Virus record (IMG/VR): IMGVR_UViG_3300030104_005063
Span: 25,361 to 89,360 of that record
Strand: one strand, 5' to 3'
Length of the DNA: 64,000 bases
From: a virus
Below the pieces are notes generated by a model, which did not search any database, was not told where the DNA came from, and saw only the letters and a list, made by a program, of their open reading frames with translations. Positions within the stretch are counted from its first letter, which is position 1, and each line of letters starts with the position of its first letter. This document shows, in pieces, positions 35,608-42,979 of this stretch. The position numbers and the translations under genes are program-made.

Positions 35608-36433
35608 AATATTATTAGTTGTAACAACTTATAATCAATCTGAATATACTAAGTTGTGTTTTGATTCTTTAAAAAAACTAGATGACAACTTTGATGTGTT
35701 AGTGGTTGACGATTATAGTACAGATAATACTGTTGAACTTTGTAATGAATATGGGTATGAGGTCATGACAAAAAGTGAGGGTAAAGGTTTAACTCACTCT
35801 TGGAATTTAGGGTATCAGAGATTTAAGAAACATTGGTTTTATAATTCAAGTGGCATGGATGACCAATATGAGTATTTAATTATAGCTAATAATGATGTAT
35901 TAATTCCAAATGGAGCTATGAATCAATTACTTGAATCATTTTATCAATGGCCTTATTCATTGATAGTTCCATTATCTACAACTTATGGTGCTGGTTCTAA
36001 TGCTCAATTTCAATCAATTGAAAATTATTATCAAGGTATGGCGCCATCTTGTAATGATCCTAAATACTATCAAGAGATACAAGACAAAATACTTGATGTA
36101 AAAGAACAGACAAGAAAATCCAATAATCTATACATGCTGGATACTTGTAGAATGAAGATGTTTAATGGTTTTTTCTTCATGATGAACAGGAATATAATTA
36201 ATTATGAACACGATAATGATATTCTATTTAATCCTGATTTCAATATGACCAAGAATGAAGATGAATTTAATTGGAGTAAGTTAATACCTAACAATGATTT
36301 TCCAGCAGTTTGTAAAACATCTTTTATTTTTCACTATAAGGGTGTGTCCACATTTGAAGTTTTTGATAACTATGGTAAAATATCAAATGATGTTTCAGAA
36401 TGGAAACGACAAAGGGAATTAAAAGGTGGATAA
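35600..36433 (+). CDS. GT2 glycosyltransferase
   Basis: A 277-residue GT-A enzyme. ILLVVTTYNQSEYTKLCFDSL, then VLVVDDYSTDNTVELC and LIIANNDVLIPNGA (NND as the DxD equivalent near residue 99) fit family GT2. A long insertion around YYQGMAPSCNDPKYY precedes a typical FNGFFFMMNR segment. It overlaps the preceding dehydrogenase and following oxygenase genes by 8 bases each, indicating one operon. Confidence 0.85.
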   Translation: MSKILLVVTTYNQSEYTKLCFDSLKKLDDNFDVLVVDDYSTDNTVELCNEYGYEVMTKSEGKGLTHSWNLGYQRFKKHWFYNSSGMDDQYEYLIIANNDVLIPNGAMNQLLESFYQWPYSLIVPLSTTYGAGSNAQFQSIENYYQGMAPSCNDPKYYQEIQDKILDVKEQTRKSNNLYMLDTCRMKMFNGFFFMMNRNIINYEHDNDILFNPDFNMTKNEDEFNWSKLIPNNDFPAVCKTSFIFHYKGVSTFEVFDNYGKISNDVSEWKRQRELKGG

Positions 36434-37088
36434 AATAAATTATATCACAGACACTTATCCTTTCAGAGAAATTGTAGAGTGTTGGTTTTGGGATGAATCC
36501 ATATTACCGCTAAGTGGTATTTCAAATTTACATCTTGAGAAAACTTATGATTTATTTGAAAGAAAAAATGACCAGTCAACAATATGGCATAAATGTTTTT
36601 ATAAAGAAATTAGAGAGGATGATTCGTTTAACGACATCTATTTAAAATTTTTAGAAGATATAATTAAACCAAGATTTGGTGAAAAAATAGTATATCAAAA
36701 AATACCAACATTTAGAGTTCATTTGCCAGGTAATGTATCTGTTGGTGAGTTTCATAAAGACAGACATTATAGGGATGAAGAATGGGCTAATAAGGTTCAA
36801 GAATTGAATTACTTTGTGCCATTAACTAAAGCTTATGGGACTAACACGATATGGGCAGAAACAGAGGAAGACTTGAGTGATTTTAAAGAGATAAGAGCAA
36901 ATTACGGTGAGTGTGTAGAGTGGAATGCTAGTAAGTTGACTCATGGTAATAAACAAAATATGACTAGAGTGACAAGAGTAAGTTTTGATTTCAGAGTGAT
37001 ACCAAAATCGAGATATGTAAATAGTGAGCATTTAACAATTAACACCAATGTGCCTTTTGAAATTGGTGGATATTATGGGGTTTTATAG
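36426..37088 (+). CDS. Fe(II)/2-oxoglutarate-type oxygenase (StrG-like)
   Basis: A 220-residue protein with a GTG start. A facial triad is visible: H110-x-D112 in GEFHKDRHY and H173 in LTHGNKQN, with Arg near 181-184 to hold 2-oxoglutarate. LNYFVPLTKAYGTNTIWAE fits the double-stranded beta-helix core seen in StrG-type sugar-modifying oxygenases. It would hydroxylate or oxidise a sugar or aglycone in the cytoplasm. Within the glycan block, between two GT2 genes. Confidence 0.72.
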   Translation: MDKINYITDTYPFREIVECWFWDESILPLSGISNLHLEKTYDLFERKNDQSTIWHKCFYKEIREDDSFNDIYLKFLEDIIKPRFGEKIVYQKIPTFRVHLPGNVSVGEFHKDRHYRDEEWANKVQELNYFVPLTKAYGTNTIWAETEEDLSDFKEIRANYGECVEWNASKLTHGNKQNMTRVTRVSFDFRVIPKSRYVNSEHLTINTNVPFEIGGYYGVL

Positions 37089-38341
37089 TGAATGAAGTTA
37101 TAAGTTTTATACAACCAAGTAGAAACAATTTAAAGTATCTGAAGTGGTCTTATGACAGCATCAGAAAGAACTTAGGATACCGACACGAAATATGTTGGGC
37201 TGATGATTTCTCTGATGATGGGACTTGGGAGTGGATGCAAGAGATTGCTGAAAAAGATAAGAATGTTAAAATACATCGTAATGAAGGTCCTACAAGATTA
37301 GGTCATACGATACTTTATGATACATTAATTAATGACTATGCTACAAACGACATCGTAATGATTTATCATGCTGATATGTATGCCTGTCCTAAAATGGATG
37401 AGGAAGTTCTAAAACATTTAGAACGAGGTAAGGTAGTCAGTGCAACTCGTATAGAACCACCACTACATCCTGATGGACCAGAAAAGATACTCAAAGACTT
37501 TGGTATAGAACCTGAAGAATTTGATGAGATGGGACTAATGAACTTTCTTAAATTTGCTAGGGAACAAAGAGAAGTAAATAAAAATAATGGAGAAGGAAAG
37601 ACTACCAATGGTATATTTGCACCTTGGGCTATATACAAAGATGACTTTACCAGTATTGGTGGACATGATCCGTTATATGCTCCACAATCTAAAGAAGACT
37701 CTGATATATTCAATCGATTCAAGTTAGCTGGGTATGAGTTTATTCAAACCTGGCAAGGATTCGTATATCATATGACTTGTAGAGGTAGTAGATTCAAAGA
37801 TGGAGCTATGAGGAATCCAGCAGGTCAAGTCTTCATGAAAAATAGAGAATCATCAGAGTGGTTAGCTCAAAATCTTAGGTCAACTCGTAATTTCATTCGT
37901 AAGTGGGGACATATGGTAAAACATGATGAGTATTTGAAACCGATAGTGCCACCAAAATACAAAGTGTATTTCAAAGCATATAACTGTAATCTTCAGTTGT
38001 TACATGAGTTAGAACCGTGGTGTGACTCCATATATTTAGATTATGGCTCTGTTGGAAAGTATTCTCATGAGTATAGAAAAAAAGAACAACCAAATACTCA
38101 ATTCAACTTAGACGAGAGAATATGGATGTATGGAAATAGCAAGATAACAGATAAAGATGGTGTCGTTGTAGAGTTTGATTGTAATAAATTAACACCAACT
38201 AACTTTCAAATAATAGTAAATTTGTCAGAAATAGTTCAAGAAAGCGGAGAGTTGGGTGAAATGGAACTCGACATATTTAAATTTTATATTAATTCGTTAG
38301 AGACTTACGAAAAAAACTTAATCGTTTGTAAGACTAACTAA
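37088..38341 (+). CDS. GT2 glycosyltransferase with extra C-terminal domain
   Basis: A 417-residue protein with a GTG start in TAGTG. The GT-A part reads ISFIQPSRNNLKYLKWSYDS, CWADDFSDDGTWEWM and MIYHADMYACP (HAD for DxD near residue 95), then SKEDSDIFNRFKLAGYEF. From about 295 a separate domain begins (VYFKAYNCNLQLLHELEPW) that is not a known transferase part. I recall proteins of this shape in T4-like marine phages. It ends the glycan block; the following gap carries a TATTTATA motif. Confidence 0.8.
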   Translation: MNEVISFIQPSRNNLKYLKWSYDSIRKNLGYRHEICWADDFSDDGTWEWMQEIAEKDKNVKIHRNEGPTRLGHTILYDTLINDYATNDIVMIYHADMYACPKMDEEVLKHLERGKVVSATRIEPPLHPDGPEKILKDFGIEPEEFDEMGLMNFLKFAREQREVNKNNGEGKTTNGIFAPWAIYKDDFTSIGGHDPLYAPQSKEDSDIFNRFKLAGYEFIQTWQGFVYHMTCRGSRFKDGAMRNPAGQVFMKNRESSEWLAQNLRSTRNFIRKWGHMVKHDEYLKPIVPPKYKVYFKAYNCNLQLLHELEPWCDSIYLDYGSVGKYSHEYRKKEQPNTQFNLDERIWMYGNSKITDKDGVVVEFDCNKLTPTNFQIIVNLSEIVQESGELGEMELDIFKFYINSLETYEKNLIVCKTN

Positions 38342-38342
38342 C

Positions 38343-38350
38343 TATTTATA
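38343..38350 (+). promoter_or_regulatory. Intergenic TATTTATA motif (copy 3)
   Basis: TATTTATA right after the glycan block stop, followed by AGTGTAATAAGAGG and the start at 38370. It marks the junction between the glycan block and the small-gene region. Confidence 0.4.
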
Positions 38351-38369
38351 AGTGTAATAAGAGGTTATA

Positions 38370-38597
38370 ATGGAAAATAAATTAGGTTCTTACATCAATA
38401 ATTTGATGACCACCATAGTAGATAAAGAAGAAAGATTTTTCGTCAGAAAGTTAGCTTTTAGTGAACTAACTAAATTAAAGACAGACATCACAGATTTTAT
38501 ATTTGAGTATATAGATGAGATGGAAGATGGTCCTTGGAAAGACGAAGATAAAAACCAAACTGAACTTAAATTTGGAGATAAAAATGAAAATAAGTAA
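38370..38597 (+). CDS. Small acidic hypothetical protein
   Basis: A 75-residue protein, helical and acidic toward the end (EYIDEMEDGPWKDEDKN). GAGG lies 8-9 bases before the ATG. No family recognised. It overlaps the next small gene by 14 bases in another frame, which supports both being translated. Confidence 0.6.
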   Translation: MENKLGSYINNLMTTIVDKEERFFVRKLAFSELTKLKTDITDFIFEYIDEMEDGPWKDEDKNQTELKFGDKNENK

Positions 38598-38799
38598 TGA
38601 AGTCGTTGTGGAGTTAAAAAAAGTTAGAGCTGCACTTGACAATATGTATGACAAGTTAGGTACAACTCTGTACAAAAAAAATCTTGGTGCAAAAGTAAGC
38701 TACTCAAAAGTCAATCCTTTTGATATAGTATCTGAAAACTTCGAGTACATTTCAAAAATAGTTAGAGATTTACAAGATTCTGAAAGAGTGGAGGATTAA
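38584..38799 (+). CDS. Small helical hypothetical protein
   Basis: A 71-residue protein starting at the ATG at 38584, inside the end of the previous gene; the longer frame upstream is a shadow of that gene. ISNEVVVELKKVRAALDN starts a helical coiled-coil-like stretch. The rest (VSYSKVNPFDIVSENFEYI) is not recognised. It is followed one base after its stop by the next ORF. Confidence 0.6.
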   Translation: MKISNEVVVELKKVRAALDNMYDKLGTTLYKKNLGAKVSYSKVNPFDIVSENFEYISKIVRDLQDSERVED

Positions 38800-38800
38800 T

Positions 38801-39022
38801 ATGGCAAACGACCATGCTCAAGACAGATATGATCCTCCAAAAGTTGGTAGTGATTGGGAAAAAGAATACTTTGGTGATGTAAATATTGGAGAGGTATTTA
38901 GACTTTTTCCACAAAACGATGCTAAAACATTTCGTAAAACAGGAGATGGAGTGGCTGTTGATGTGAGTGACATGAAAGAGGTCATTCTAAAAGACAGAGA
39001 CGAAATTTATGTCAAGTCGTAA
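38801..39022 (+). CDS. Small hypothetical protein
   Basis: A 73-residue charged protein: ending DMKEVILKDRDEIYVKS, with a middle VFRLFPQNDAKTFRKTGDG that looks like a small beta domain. No family recognised. GAGG lies about 8 bases upstream of the ATG. It overlaps the HNH gene by 14 bases. Confidence 0.6.
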   Translation: MANDHAQDRYDPPKVGSDWEKEYFGDVNIGEVFRLFPQNDAKTFRKTGDGVAVDVSDMKEVILKDRDEIYVKS

Positions 39023-39515
39023 TTTTCAGAAACCGATAAGAATCAAAGGTAAGAAACTTGTTCTTACCAAAAAGATGATTGAAGATGCTCAATCTCAGAC
39101 AAAATCTAATATGGCAGCTGCTCGTTGGTTAGGTGTAAGTTATCTAACTTATCGTAAGTATGCTAAAATATATGGTTTGTTTGAGAAACACCTTAACCCA
39201 TCTGGTGTTGGAATAAAAAAAGGATATGGAAGATGGATAAAATCACTTGACCAAATATTAGATGGAAGTAAAAAATATAGAATGAGAGCTGGGTATATTA
39301 AAAAAAGACTTATAAAAGAAAAGTGGGTTGAGGAAGAGTGTGGTTCTTGTGGGTACAATGAAATCATCATAGGAAAAGATTCGGTTGCTCTTCGTTTGGA
39401 TTATGTAGACGGAGATATAACAAATAACACATTAGAAAATTTAAGGTTATTGTGTCCAAATTGTTATCTATCACATAACGGACATATGCCATCTTCAGAG
39501 AGGTTTTATAAATGA
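39009..39515 (+). CDS. HNH-type endonuclease with helix-turn-helix N-terminus
   Basis: A 168-residue protein. Residues 18-45 (LTKKMIEDAQSQTKSNMAAARWLGVSYLTYRKYA) contain a helix-turn-helix-like stretch around AARWLGVSYLTYRKYA. The C-terminal part has ECGSCGYNE and CPNCYLSHNGH, the zinc pair of HNH nucleases, with LRLDYVDGDITNNTLENLRLLCPNC; the usual central DH reads as RLDYVDGD, so the first catalytic His is replaced. It may be a homing-type or DNA-nicking enzyme, or a binding-only derivative. ATGA overlap with a small gene. Confidence 0.75.
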   Translation: MSSRNFQKPIRIKGKKLVLTKKMIEDAQSQTKSNMAAARWLGVSYLTYRKYAKIYGLFEKHLNPSGVGIKKGYGRWIKSLDQILDGSKKYRMRAGYIKKRLIKEKWVEEECGSCGYNEIIIGKDSVALRLDYVDGDITNNTLENLRLLCPNCYLSHNGHMPSSERFYK

Positions 39516-39685
39516 AAAAACAAAAAGCAATATTAATTAAAGACTTTTACAATGATAAGGGTGCTCTTCACAAGGGAGAAAAAGTTGTAATAGAGGGACA
39601 GGCTGCAGAGGGATTTATAAGGGTGGTTACTGGTACAGGTGCAGTTTATATTATACCATCACACATTATCAAAAAAACCTCTTGA
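39512..39685 (+). CDS. Small SH3-like hypothetical protein
   Basis: A 57-residue protein, ATGA-linked to the HNH gene. HKGEKVVIEGQAAEGFIRVV followed by VYIIPSHIIKK reads as a small five-strand barrel, like phage SH3-type domains. The -35 box of the deformylase promoter begins one base before its TGA and overlaps it. Function unknown. Confidence 0.6.
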   Translation: MKKQKAILIKDFYNDKGALHKGEKVVIEGQAAEGFIRVVTGTGAVYIIPSHIIKKTS

Positions 39686-39710
39686 CAAATAGGTTATTTT
39701 TTCTTAACTT
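39682..39710 (+). promoter_or_regulatory. Promoter giving a leaderless deformylase mRNA
   Basis: TTGACA at 39682-39687, 17 bp spacer, TAACTT at 39705-39710. The ATG of the next gene begins six bases after the -10, so transcription should start at or next to the ATG. No ribosome site is present. The same spacing is seen at 43636 and 58231. Confidence 0.65.
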
Positions 39711-39716
39711 ATTGTT

Positions 39717-40349
39717 ATGAAAAAAGTAATAAATTGTATAAAACAAGATAATCCTTTAATTAATAAAAAACTAAAAGAGGTATCAGTTGAAGAAGGACTG
39801 GCTATTGCAGAAGAACTATTTCAGATACTTAACAAAAGAGGGGACGGTATTGGGTTGGCAGCTAATCAAGTGGGAATTGATGCACAAGTGGCCGTTGTCA
39901 ATGTTCGTGAACCTTTGGTACTCATCAATCCTAAAATCATTGAGAAACACAACGAGATACCTTTTTATGAAGGTTGTTTATCTTATCCAGGCAAAGGAGT
40001 ACACACCAAAAGATACAGAGATGTAATTATACAAACTGCTCAATCAGAGAGTGGTTGGTATTTTAGTGGTGCGAGTGATATAGTGGATAATGCTCGTGGT
40101 AGTTGGGAAGTTGACAGAAAGACTAAAGACCAAGAGTTGAGAATACTTGAGTCGGTATGTGTGCAACATGAGATTGACCACCTAAATGGTGTTGTTTGTA
40201 TGGATAGAAAAGTAAACACTACTGTCAAGGTTGATAAAAAAATAGGTCGTAACAGTTTAGTTACTATTAAAAAAGGTGATGCAGTTAAGGTGTTAAAATA
40301 TAAAAAGGCACAAAACTTTTTAAATCAAGGGTGGGCGATTGAAAACTAA
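39717..40349 (+). CDS. def: Peptide deformylase
   Basis: A 210-residue metalloenzyme that removes the formyl group from nascent proteins. All three family motifs are present: GDGIGLAANQ near 42-51, EGCLS at 85-89 with the Cys metal ligand, and HEIDH at 151-155. There is a long insertion between motifs 2 and 3 (around WYFSGASDIVDNARG), and about 50 residues follow the last motif. Phage deformylases are known from marine T4-like phages. Its promoter leaves no leader, so translation probably starts on the 5' AUG. Confidence 0.95.
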   Translation: MKKVINCIKQDNPLINKKLKEVSVEEGLAIAEELFQILNKRGDGIGLAANQVGIDAQVAVVNVREPLVLINPKIIEKHNEIPFYEGCLSYPGKGVHTKRYRDVIIQTAQSESGWYFSGASDIVDNARGSWEVDRKTKDQELRILESVCVQHEIDHLNGVVCMDRKVNTTVKVDKKIGRNSLVTIKKGDAVKVLKYKKAQNFLNQGWAIEN

Positions 40350-40458
40350 AAAAACAGTTACGACATCTGATGTTACGATGGAATATGTTAAGGGTGTTAT
40401 TTGGTTAATCTTGGCATATTTGTACTTTCATTTCATCATAATGGGTTGGACTTTATGA
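40339..40458 (+). CDS. Small single-span membrane protein, TTG start
   Basis: A 39-residue ORF from a TTG at 40339 inside the end of the deformylase gene. A Lys/Thr-rich start (MKTKKTVTTSD) is followed by a single hydrophobic segment, GVIWLILAYLYFHFIIMGW. ATGA overlap with the next gene supports it. It is shorter than most annotated genes; confidence moderate. Confidence 0.5.
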   Translation: MKTKKTVTTSDVTMEYVKGVIWLILAYLYFHFIIMGWTL

Positions 40459-40718
40459 AAAAAAAGTATTCTGATGCTGGTAAGGGTGACAAAAACAGAA
40501 CATCAGACAAAAAAAGATTTGATAAAAATTGGGAAAAGATATTTGGTATTGATAAAGAAGTACGCGACCATCCTTTAGGAGTTGGGTTTGCTCAAAAGGA
40601 TATTAAGAAGAAAAATATTAGAGAATTTTACAGTAGCGAAGATTGTAAAATAGACGAAAATGGAGGTCCACATAAAATTGACCTTAACAAATTAAAAAAA
40701 AATGAAAGTAAAAATTGA
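40455..40718 (+). CDS. Small basic hypothetical protein
   Basis: An 87-residue protein starting at the ATG at 40455; the longer frame upstream mostly shadows the membrane-protein gene. It is strongly charged, with KKKYSDAGKGDKNRTSDKKRF at the N-terminus resembling small phage nucleic-acid-binding proteins. The rest, KNWEKIFGIDKEVRDHPLG, is not recognised. Overlaps the next gene by 17 bases. Confidence 0.6.
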   Translation: MKKKYSDAGKGDKNRTSDKKRFDKNWEKIFGIDKEVRDHPLGVGFAQKDIKKKNIREFYSSEDCKIDENGGPHKIDLNKLKKNESKN

Positions 40719-40902
40719 CAAAATAAAAAAAAGTTTACCTTATTTATTATTGTTGATGGGTATTTATCACTTTTGTTATTTTTTTATGAAAGGCATACAT
40801 TCTATTTGTAGGTATTTAGCCGATAAATTAGATATGCCACTTTCTTATAAAATAATTGAATATCCAAAACCAAAGAAAGAAGAGGATATATTAGGGATAT
40901 GA
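40702..40902 (+). CDS. Small membrane protein
   Basis: A 66-residue protein with a basic N-terminus (KVKIDKIKKS) and one hydrophobic segment, LPYLLLLMGIYHFCYFF, then a soluble tail. It should anchor in the inner membrane. No family recognised. ATGA overlap with a zinc-knuckle gene. Confidence 0.55.
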   Translation: MKVKIDKIKKSLPYLLLLMGIYHFCYFFMKGIHSICRYLADKLDMPLSYKIIEYPKPKKEEDILGI

Positions 40903-41075
40903 AAGAGTTATGTGTTACTTGTAAAAAAGAAACAAAATACAATAAAGAAGACCATATTGATTACAGAATTGGTTACATAGAGGGTTCTGGTCAATTATGT
41001 CTTGATTGTTATGATAAGTTATATATTAAACCAAAGTTAGGAGTTAAAAATGAACAAATTCACAAAAGCCATTGA
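40899..41075 (+). CDS. Small zinc-knuckle protein
   Basis: A 58-residue protein with CVTC near residue 5 and CLDC near 34, four Cys likely to bind one zinc. Starts in ATGA with the membrane-protein gene and overlaps the next ORF by 26 bases. No function known. Confidence 0.6.
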   Translation: MKELCVTCKKETKYNKEDHIDYRIGYIEGSGQLCLDCYDKLYIKPKLGVKNEQIHKSH

Positions 41076-41196
41076 GACTTTGAAAAGATGGATTGGAATA
41101 GACAAAAGAAGTGGTGATGAGAGAAGAAAAAAGAAACCACGAAAAAGAAAATACGAGAAAAGAAAAGCTGGTATAAAATCAGATAGGAGAAAGTAA
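41050..41196 (+). CDS. Very basic small protein
   Basis: A 48-residue ORF with a TAGGAG site about 8 bases upstream. About 40 percent of residues are Lys or Arg (for example RRKKKPRKRKYEKRK), suggesting nucleic-acid binding. It overlaps the zinc-knuckle gene by 26 bases and its stop is followed directly by the next ATG. Confidence 0.55.
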   Translation: MNKFTKAIETLKRWIGIDKRSGDERRKKKPRKRKYEKRKAGIKSDRRK

Positions 41197-41790
41197 ATGA
41201 TGTTGGACAGTTTGTTAGCTGGTGTAATGTTGTTCGGTTCTTTTGCCGCTCGCACACCAAATGTACAACCTAATCCTGATGACTATGAAATTAGTGTCGG
41301 ATTGAATCACAAAAACTTTTATATCAATCGTCAATGGGAAAGAGAACTTGGCGAACCTTACATTGATGATTTAATTTGGTTAAAATTAGACAATCAGATA
41401 TACTTTAAACCTGAGTATATGAATAAACAAAGTCGTGATGTCAAGTATCTTAAGATTGACTGGCGAAGTAAATGGAAAGATTGGTCGTATGGATTTACAA
41501 GTCGTAATGATGATGACAATGTATTCAGTAGAAACTTTGAAACATTTTTCTCTTTTGGTATGAATAAAAAGAAAAAATATTTTGATGATAGAGTAGAAGT
41601 CGAAGTTACATTTGATGGATATTTTCCTCCTAATGAAAGTGGTGGAAATAACACATTTGAGTTTGAAGATAAGTTTAAAGTAAGTTGGAAACTTACAGAT
41701 AAAGTTCGTGTATATAATATGGGCGAAGTGTCTAGGTTACAAGGTAAAGATTACTACAAAGCTAAGATAGGTTTAGAATACACTTTTTGA
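41197..41790 (+). CDS. Putative outer-membrane beta-barrel protein
   Basis: A 197-residue protein with a signal-peptide-like start (LLAGVMLFGSFAARTP, cleavage plausible after the SFA/A region). The rest alternates aromatic and charged residues (YEISVGLNHKNFYINRQW, KDWSYGFTSRND) and ends LEYTF with a terminal Phe, the signature for outer-membrane insertion. It would be a small barrel of about 8 strands. With the TonB receptor and two lipoproteins this is the fourth envelope-type gene in the window. The stop is followed by a TATTTATA motif. Confidence 0.6.
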   Translation: MMLDSLLAGVMLFGSFAARTPNVQPNPDDYEISVGLNHKNFYINRQWERELGEPYIDDLIWLKLDNQIYFKPEYMNKQSRDVKYLKIDWRSKWKDWSYGFTSRNDDDNVFSRNFETFFSFGMNKKKKYFDDRVEVEVTFDGYFPPNESGGNNTFEFEDKFKVSWKLTDKVRVYNMGEVSRLQGKDYYKAKIGLEYTF

Positions 41791-41798
41791 TATTTATA
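41791..41798 (+). promoter_or_regulatory. Intergenic TATTTATA motif (copy 4)
   Basis: TATTTATA immediately after the stop of the barrel gene, then GGTAAGGA and the ATG at 41809. The gap is only 18 bases long. Confidence 0.4.
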
Positions 41799-41808
41799 GG
41801 TAAGGAAA

Positions 41809-41925
41809 ATGAAAATTAAAATTAAAGAGTCAGCAAATAAATCCTTTACTCCGTTTGTACCGAAGTGGACGACAAGCACTTCACATAAAATTAATTACGA
41901 AATAGTCTATAAAGTGCTTGACTAA
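41809..41925 (+). CDS. Very small hypothetical protein
   Basis: A 38-residue ORF with AAGGA 5 bases before the ATG. A Lys-rich start (MKIKIKESANKSF) and no family match. Its last codons (GTG CTT GAC TAA) coincide with the -35 region of the next promoter, so coding and control sequences overlap. Confidence 0.5.
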   Translation: MKIKIKESANKSFTPFVPKWTTSTSHKINYEIVYKVLD

Positions 41926-41947
41926 TAATGCTGTTTGTTAGTAACTT
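41918..41947 (+). promoter_or_regulatory. Promoter with extended -35, overlapping a stop codon
   Basis: AAAGTGC directly precedes TTGACT (41918-41923); TAACTT at 41942-41947 after 18 bp. The -35 overlaps the TAA of the small ORF. An AGGAG site follows at 41949-41953 before the ATG pair at 41958/41961. Confidence 0.65.
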
Positions 41948-41960
41948 TAGGAGTAATATG

Positions 41961-42179
41961 ATGAAAAATGTATGGTCCACTGAAAGAAAAGAAATTGCCA
42001 CTTGGTTGTCTGGTTATTTAGCTATGATAAAAAAATGGGTTGATAGAATTCTTGATAACGAAGACCACGATGTTGACAAGAATAAAATTATCGGTCAAAT
42101 AGATGAGTGGATTAAGTGGTTAGAAGAGACTAAAATCAAAATCATAAAAATGAAAGACACAGTAGTAGAAAGGGAGTAA
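41961..42179 (+). CDS. Small helical hypothetical protein
   Basis: A 72-residue protein. Start at 41961 chosen because AGGAG lies 7 bases upstream; the ATG at 41958 is the alternative, and a longer frame from 41928 runs through the promoter. NVWSTERKEIATWLSGYLAMIKKWVDRIL is an amphipathic helix, followed by EWIKWLEETKIKIIKM. Coiled-coil-like; no family recognised. Confidence 0.6.
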   Translation: MKNVWSTERKEIATWLSGYLAMIKKWVDRILDNEDHDVDKNKIIGQIDEWIKWLEETKIKIIKMKDTVVERE

Positions 42180-42181
42180 AA

Positions 42182-42604
42182 ATGAAAAGGTTATTATTTT
42201 TAATAGGTTTAATAGTTATTGGGTGTTCAAATCCAATGATATCAGAAGATTGCGGATGTGATTTTAGCATATCTTCAGATTTACCACAAACTAATGATAT
42301 ATATGAACTAGAATTTAATCAAGATTTAGCACAAACTTACTCTGTCTTGAGTTGTCAAACTGAGTGTGGTTGGGCACAACATATTCAATGGACTTCAGAT
42401 TATGTATATCAAATTCAACCAAATCAATGGATTAGTTTGATTAATCCAGCAAGTATGACAGATGAAGATGGTAATGGTAATATAGTGTTTGCTGTTTGGG
42501 AAGAATTTGTAGATAAAACAATTACAATTTACGGTGGTTACACAGATGATTGCGGTCATCATTTTATCGATTCTTTAAAAGTAAAAGTCGTTGATAATGA
42601 ATAG
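42182..42604 (+). CDS. Putative lipoprotein with Cys-rich N-terminal part
   Basis: A 140-residue protein: RLLFLIGLIVIGC is a signal-peptidase II lipobox with Cys at residue 15, followed by SNPMISEDCGCDF. Four to five further Cys, including CQTECGW near 59, may form disulfides in the periplasm. The rest is beta-rich (TYSVLS, QWISLINPAS). It follows the helical gene in one unit. With the lipoprotein at 2401 and the barrel at 41197 it suggests envelope functions; no role known. Confidence 0.65.
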   Translation: MKRLLFLIGLIVIGCSNPMISEDCGCDFSISSDLPQTNDIYELEFNQDLAQTYSVLSCQTECGWAQHIQWTSDYVYQIQPNQWISLINPASMTDEDGNGNIVFAVWEEFVDKTITIYGGYTDDCGHHFIDSLKVKVVDNE

Positions 42605-42614
42605 GAGATAAATT

Positions 42615-42863
42615 ATGAAATGGGTGTTGGTTAATAATATGGATGAGATAGTTGACACATGTGAGATAGCAAGTGGAATTGGTGTTTCAGGTGCTAAAAC
42701 TTATTTTATGGGTATCAAACGATTAAAAGGAAAGGAGTTTGATAGTCTTTGGAGAGTGATGAGTCAAGAAAAATATGACTTACAATTTAAAGCATCATTA
42801 CAAAATAGACAAATCGAGTGGTGGAAAGACGACCAGTCATACTTGGATATAGATAAACTATAA
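42615..42863 (+). CDS. Small hypothetical protein
   Basis: An 82-residue soluble protein, with a beta start (KWVLVNNMDEIVDTCEIA) and a helical tail (LWRVMSQEKYDLQFKASLQN). A GGAGA site precedes the ATG. No family recognised. It ends the unit before the Hsp20 leader. Confidence 0.6.
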   Translation: MKWVLVNNMDEIVDTCEIASGIGVSGAKTYFMGIKRLKGKEFDSLWRVMSQEKYDLQFKASLQNRQIEWWKDDQSYLDIDKL

Positions 42864-42923
42864 AACTCTGTCATATTGTCATTAAAAAATTATTGGAACA
42901 GTTGTTGTACTATATAGGTAAGA

Positions 42924-42945
42924 ACATCGCCACAAAGTGGGATGT
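42924..42945 (+). promoter_or_regulatory. Hairpin in the leader of the hsp20 gene
   Basis: ACATC-G-CCAC, loop AAA, GTGG-GATGT: nine base pairs with one bulged G at 42929. It lies 35 bases before the Hsp20 ATG, ahead of the AGGAG site at about 42969. It could be a temperature-sensing or mRNA-stabilising element. It does not sequester the ribosome site by itself. Confidence 0.45.
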
Positions 42946-42979
42946 CGTTAGTTCAAATGAATAACATAGGAGTAGTACA

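Noticed and set aside
37366-37722. Minus-strand frame of 118 codons inside the GT2 gene at 37088
   Set aside because: A shadow of the GT2 gene; no start signal or family resemblance.
10899-38341. The block being a host capsule or LPS locus
   Set aside because: The genes overlap continuously, are flanked on both sides by phage-type genes, and include small phage-like ORFs (10664, 13612, 13991); no flippase, polymerase or chain-length regulator was seen.
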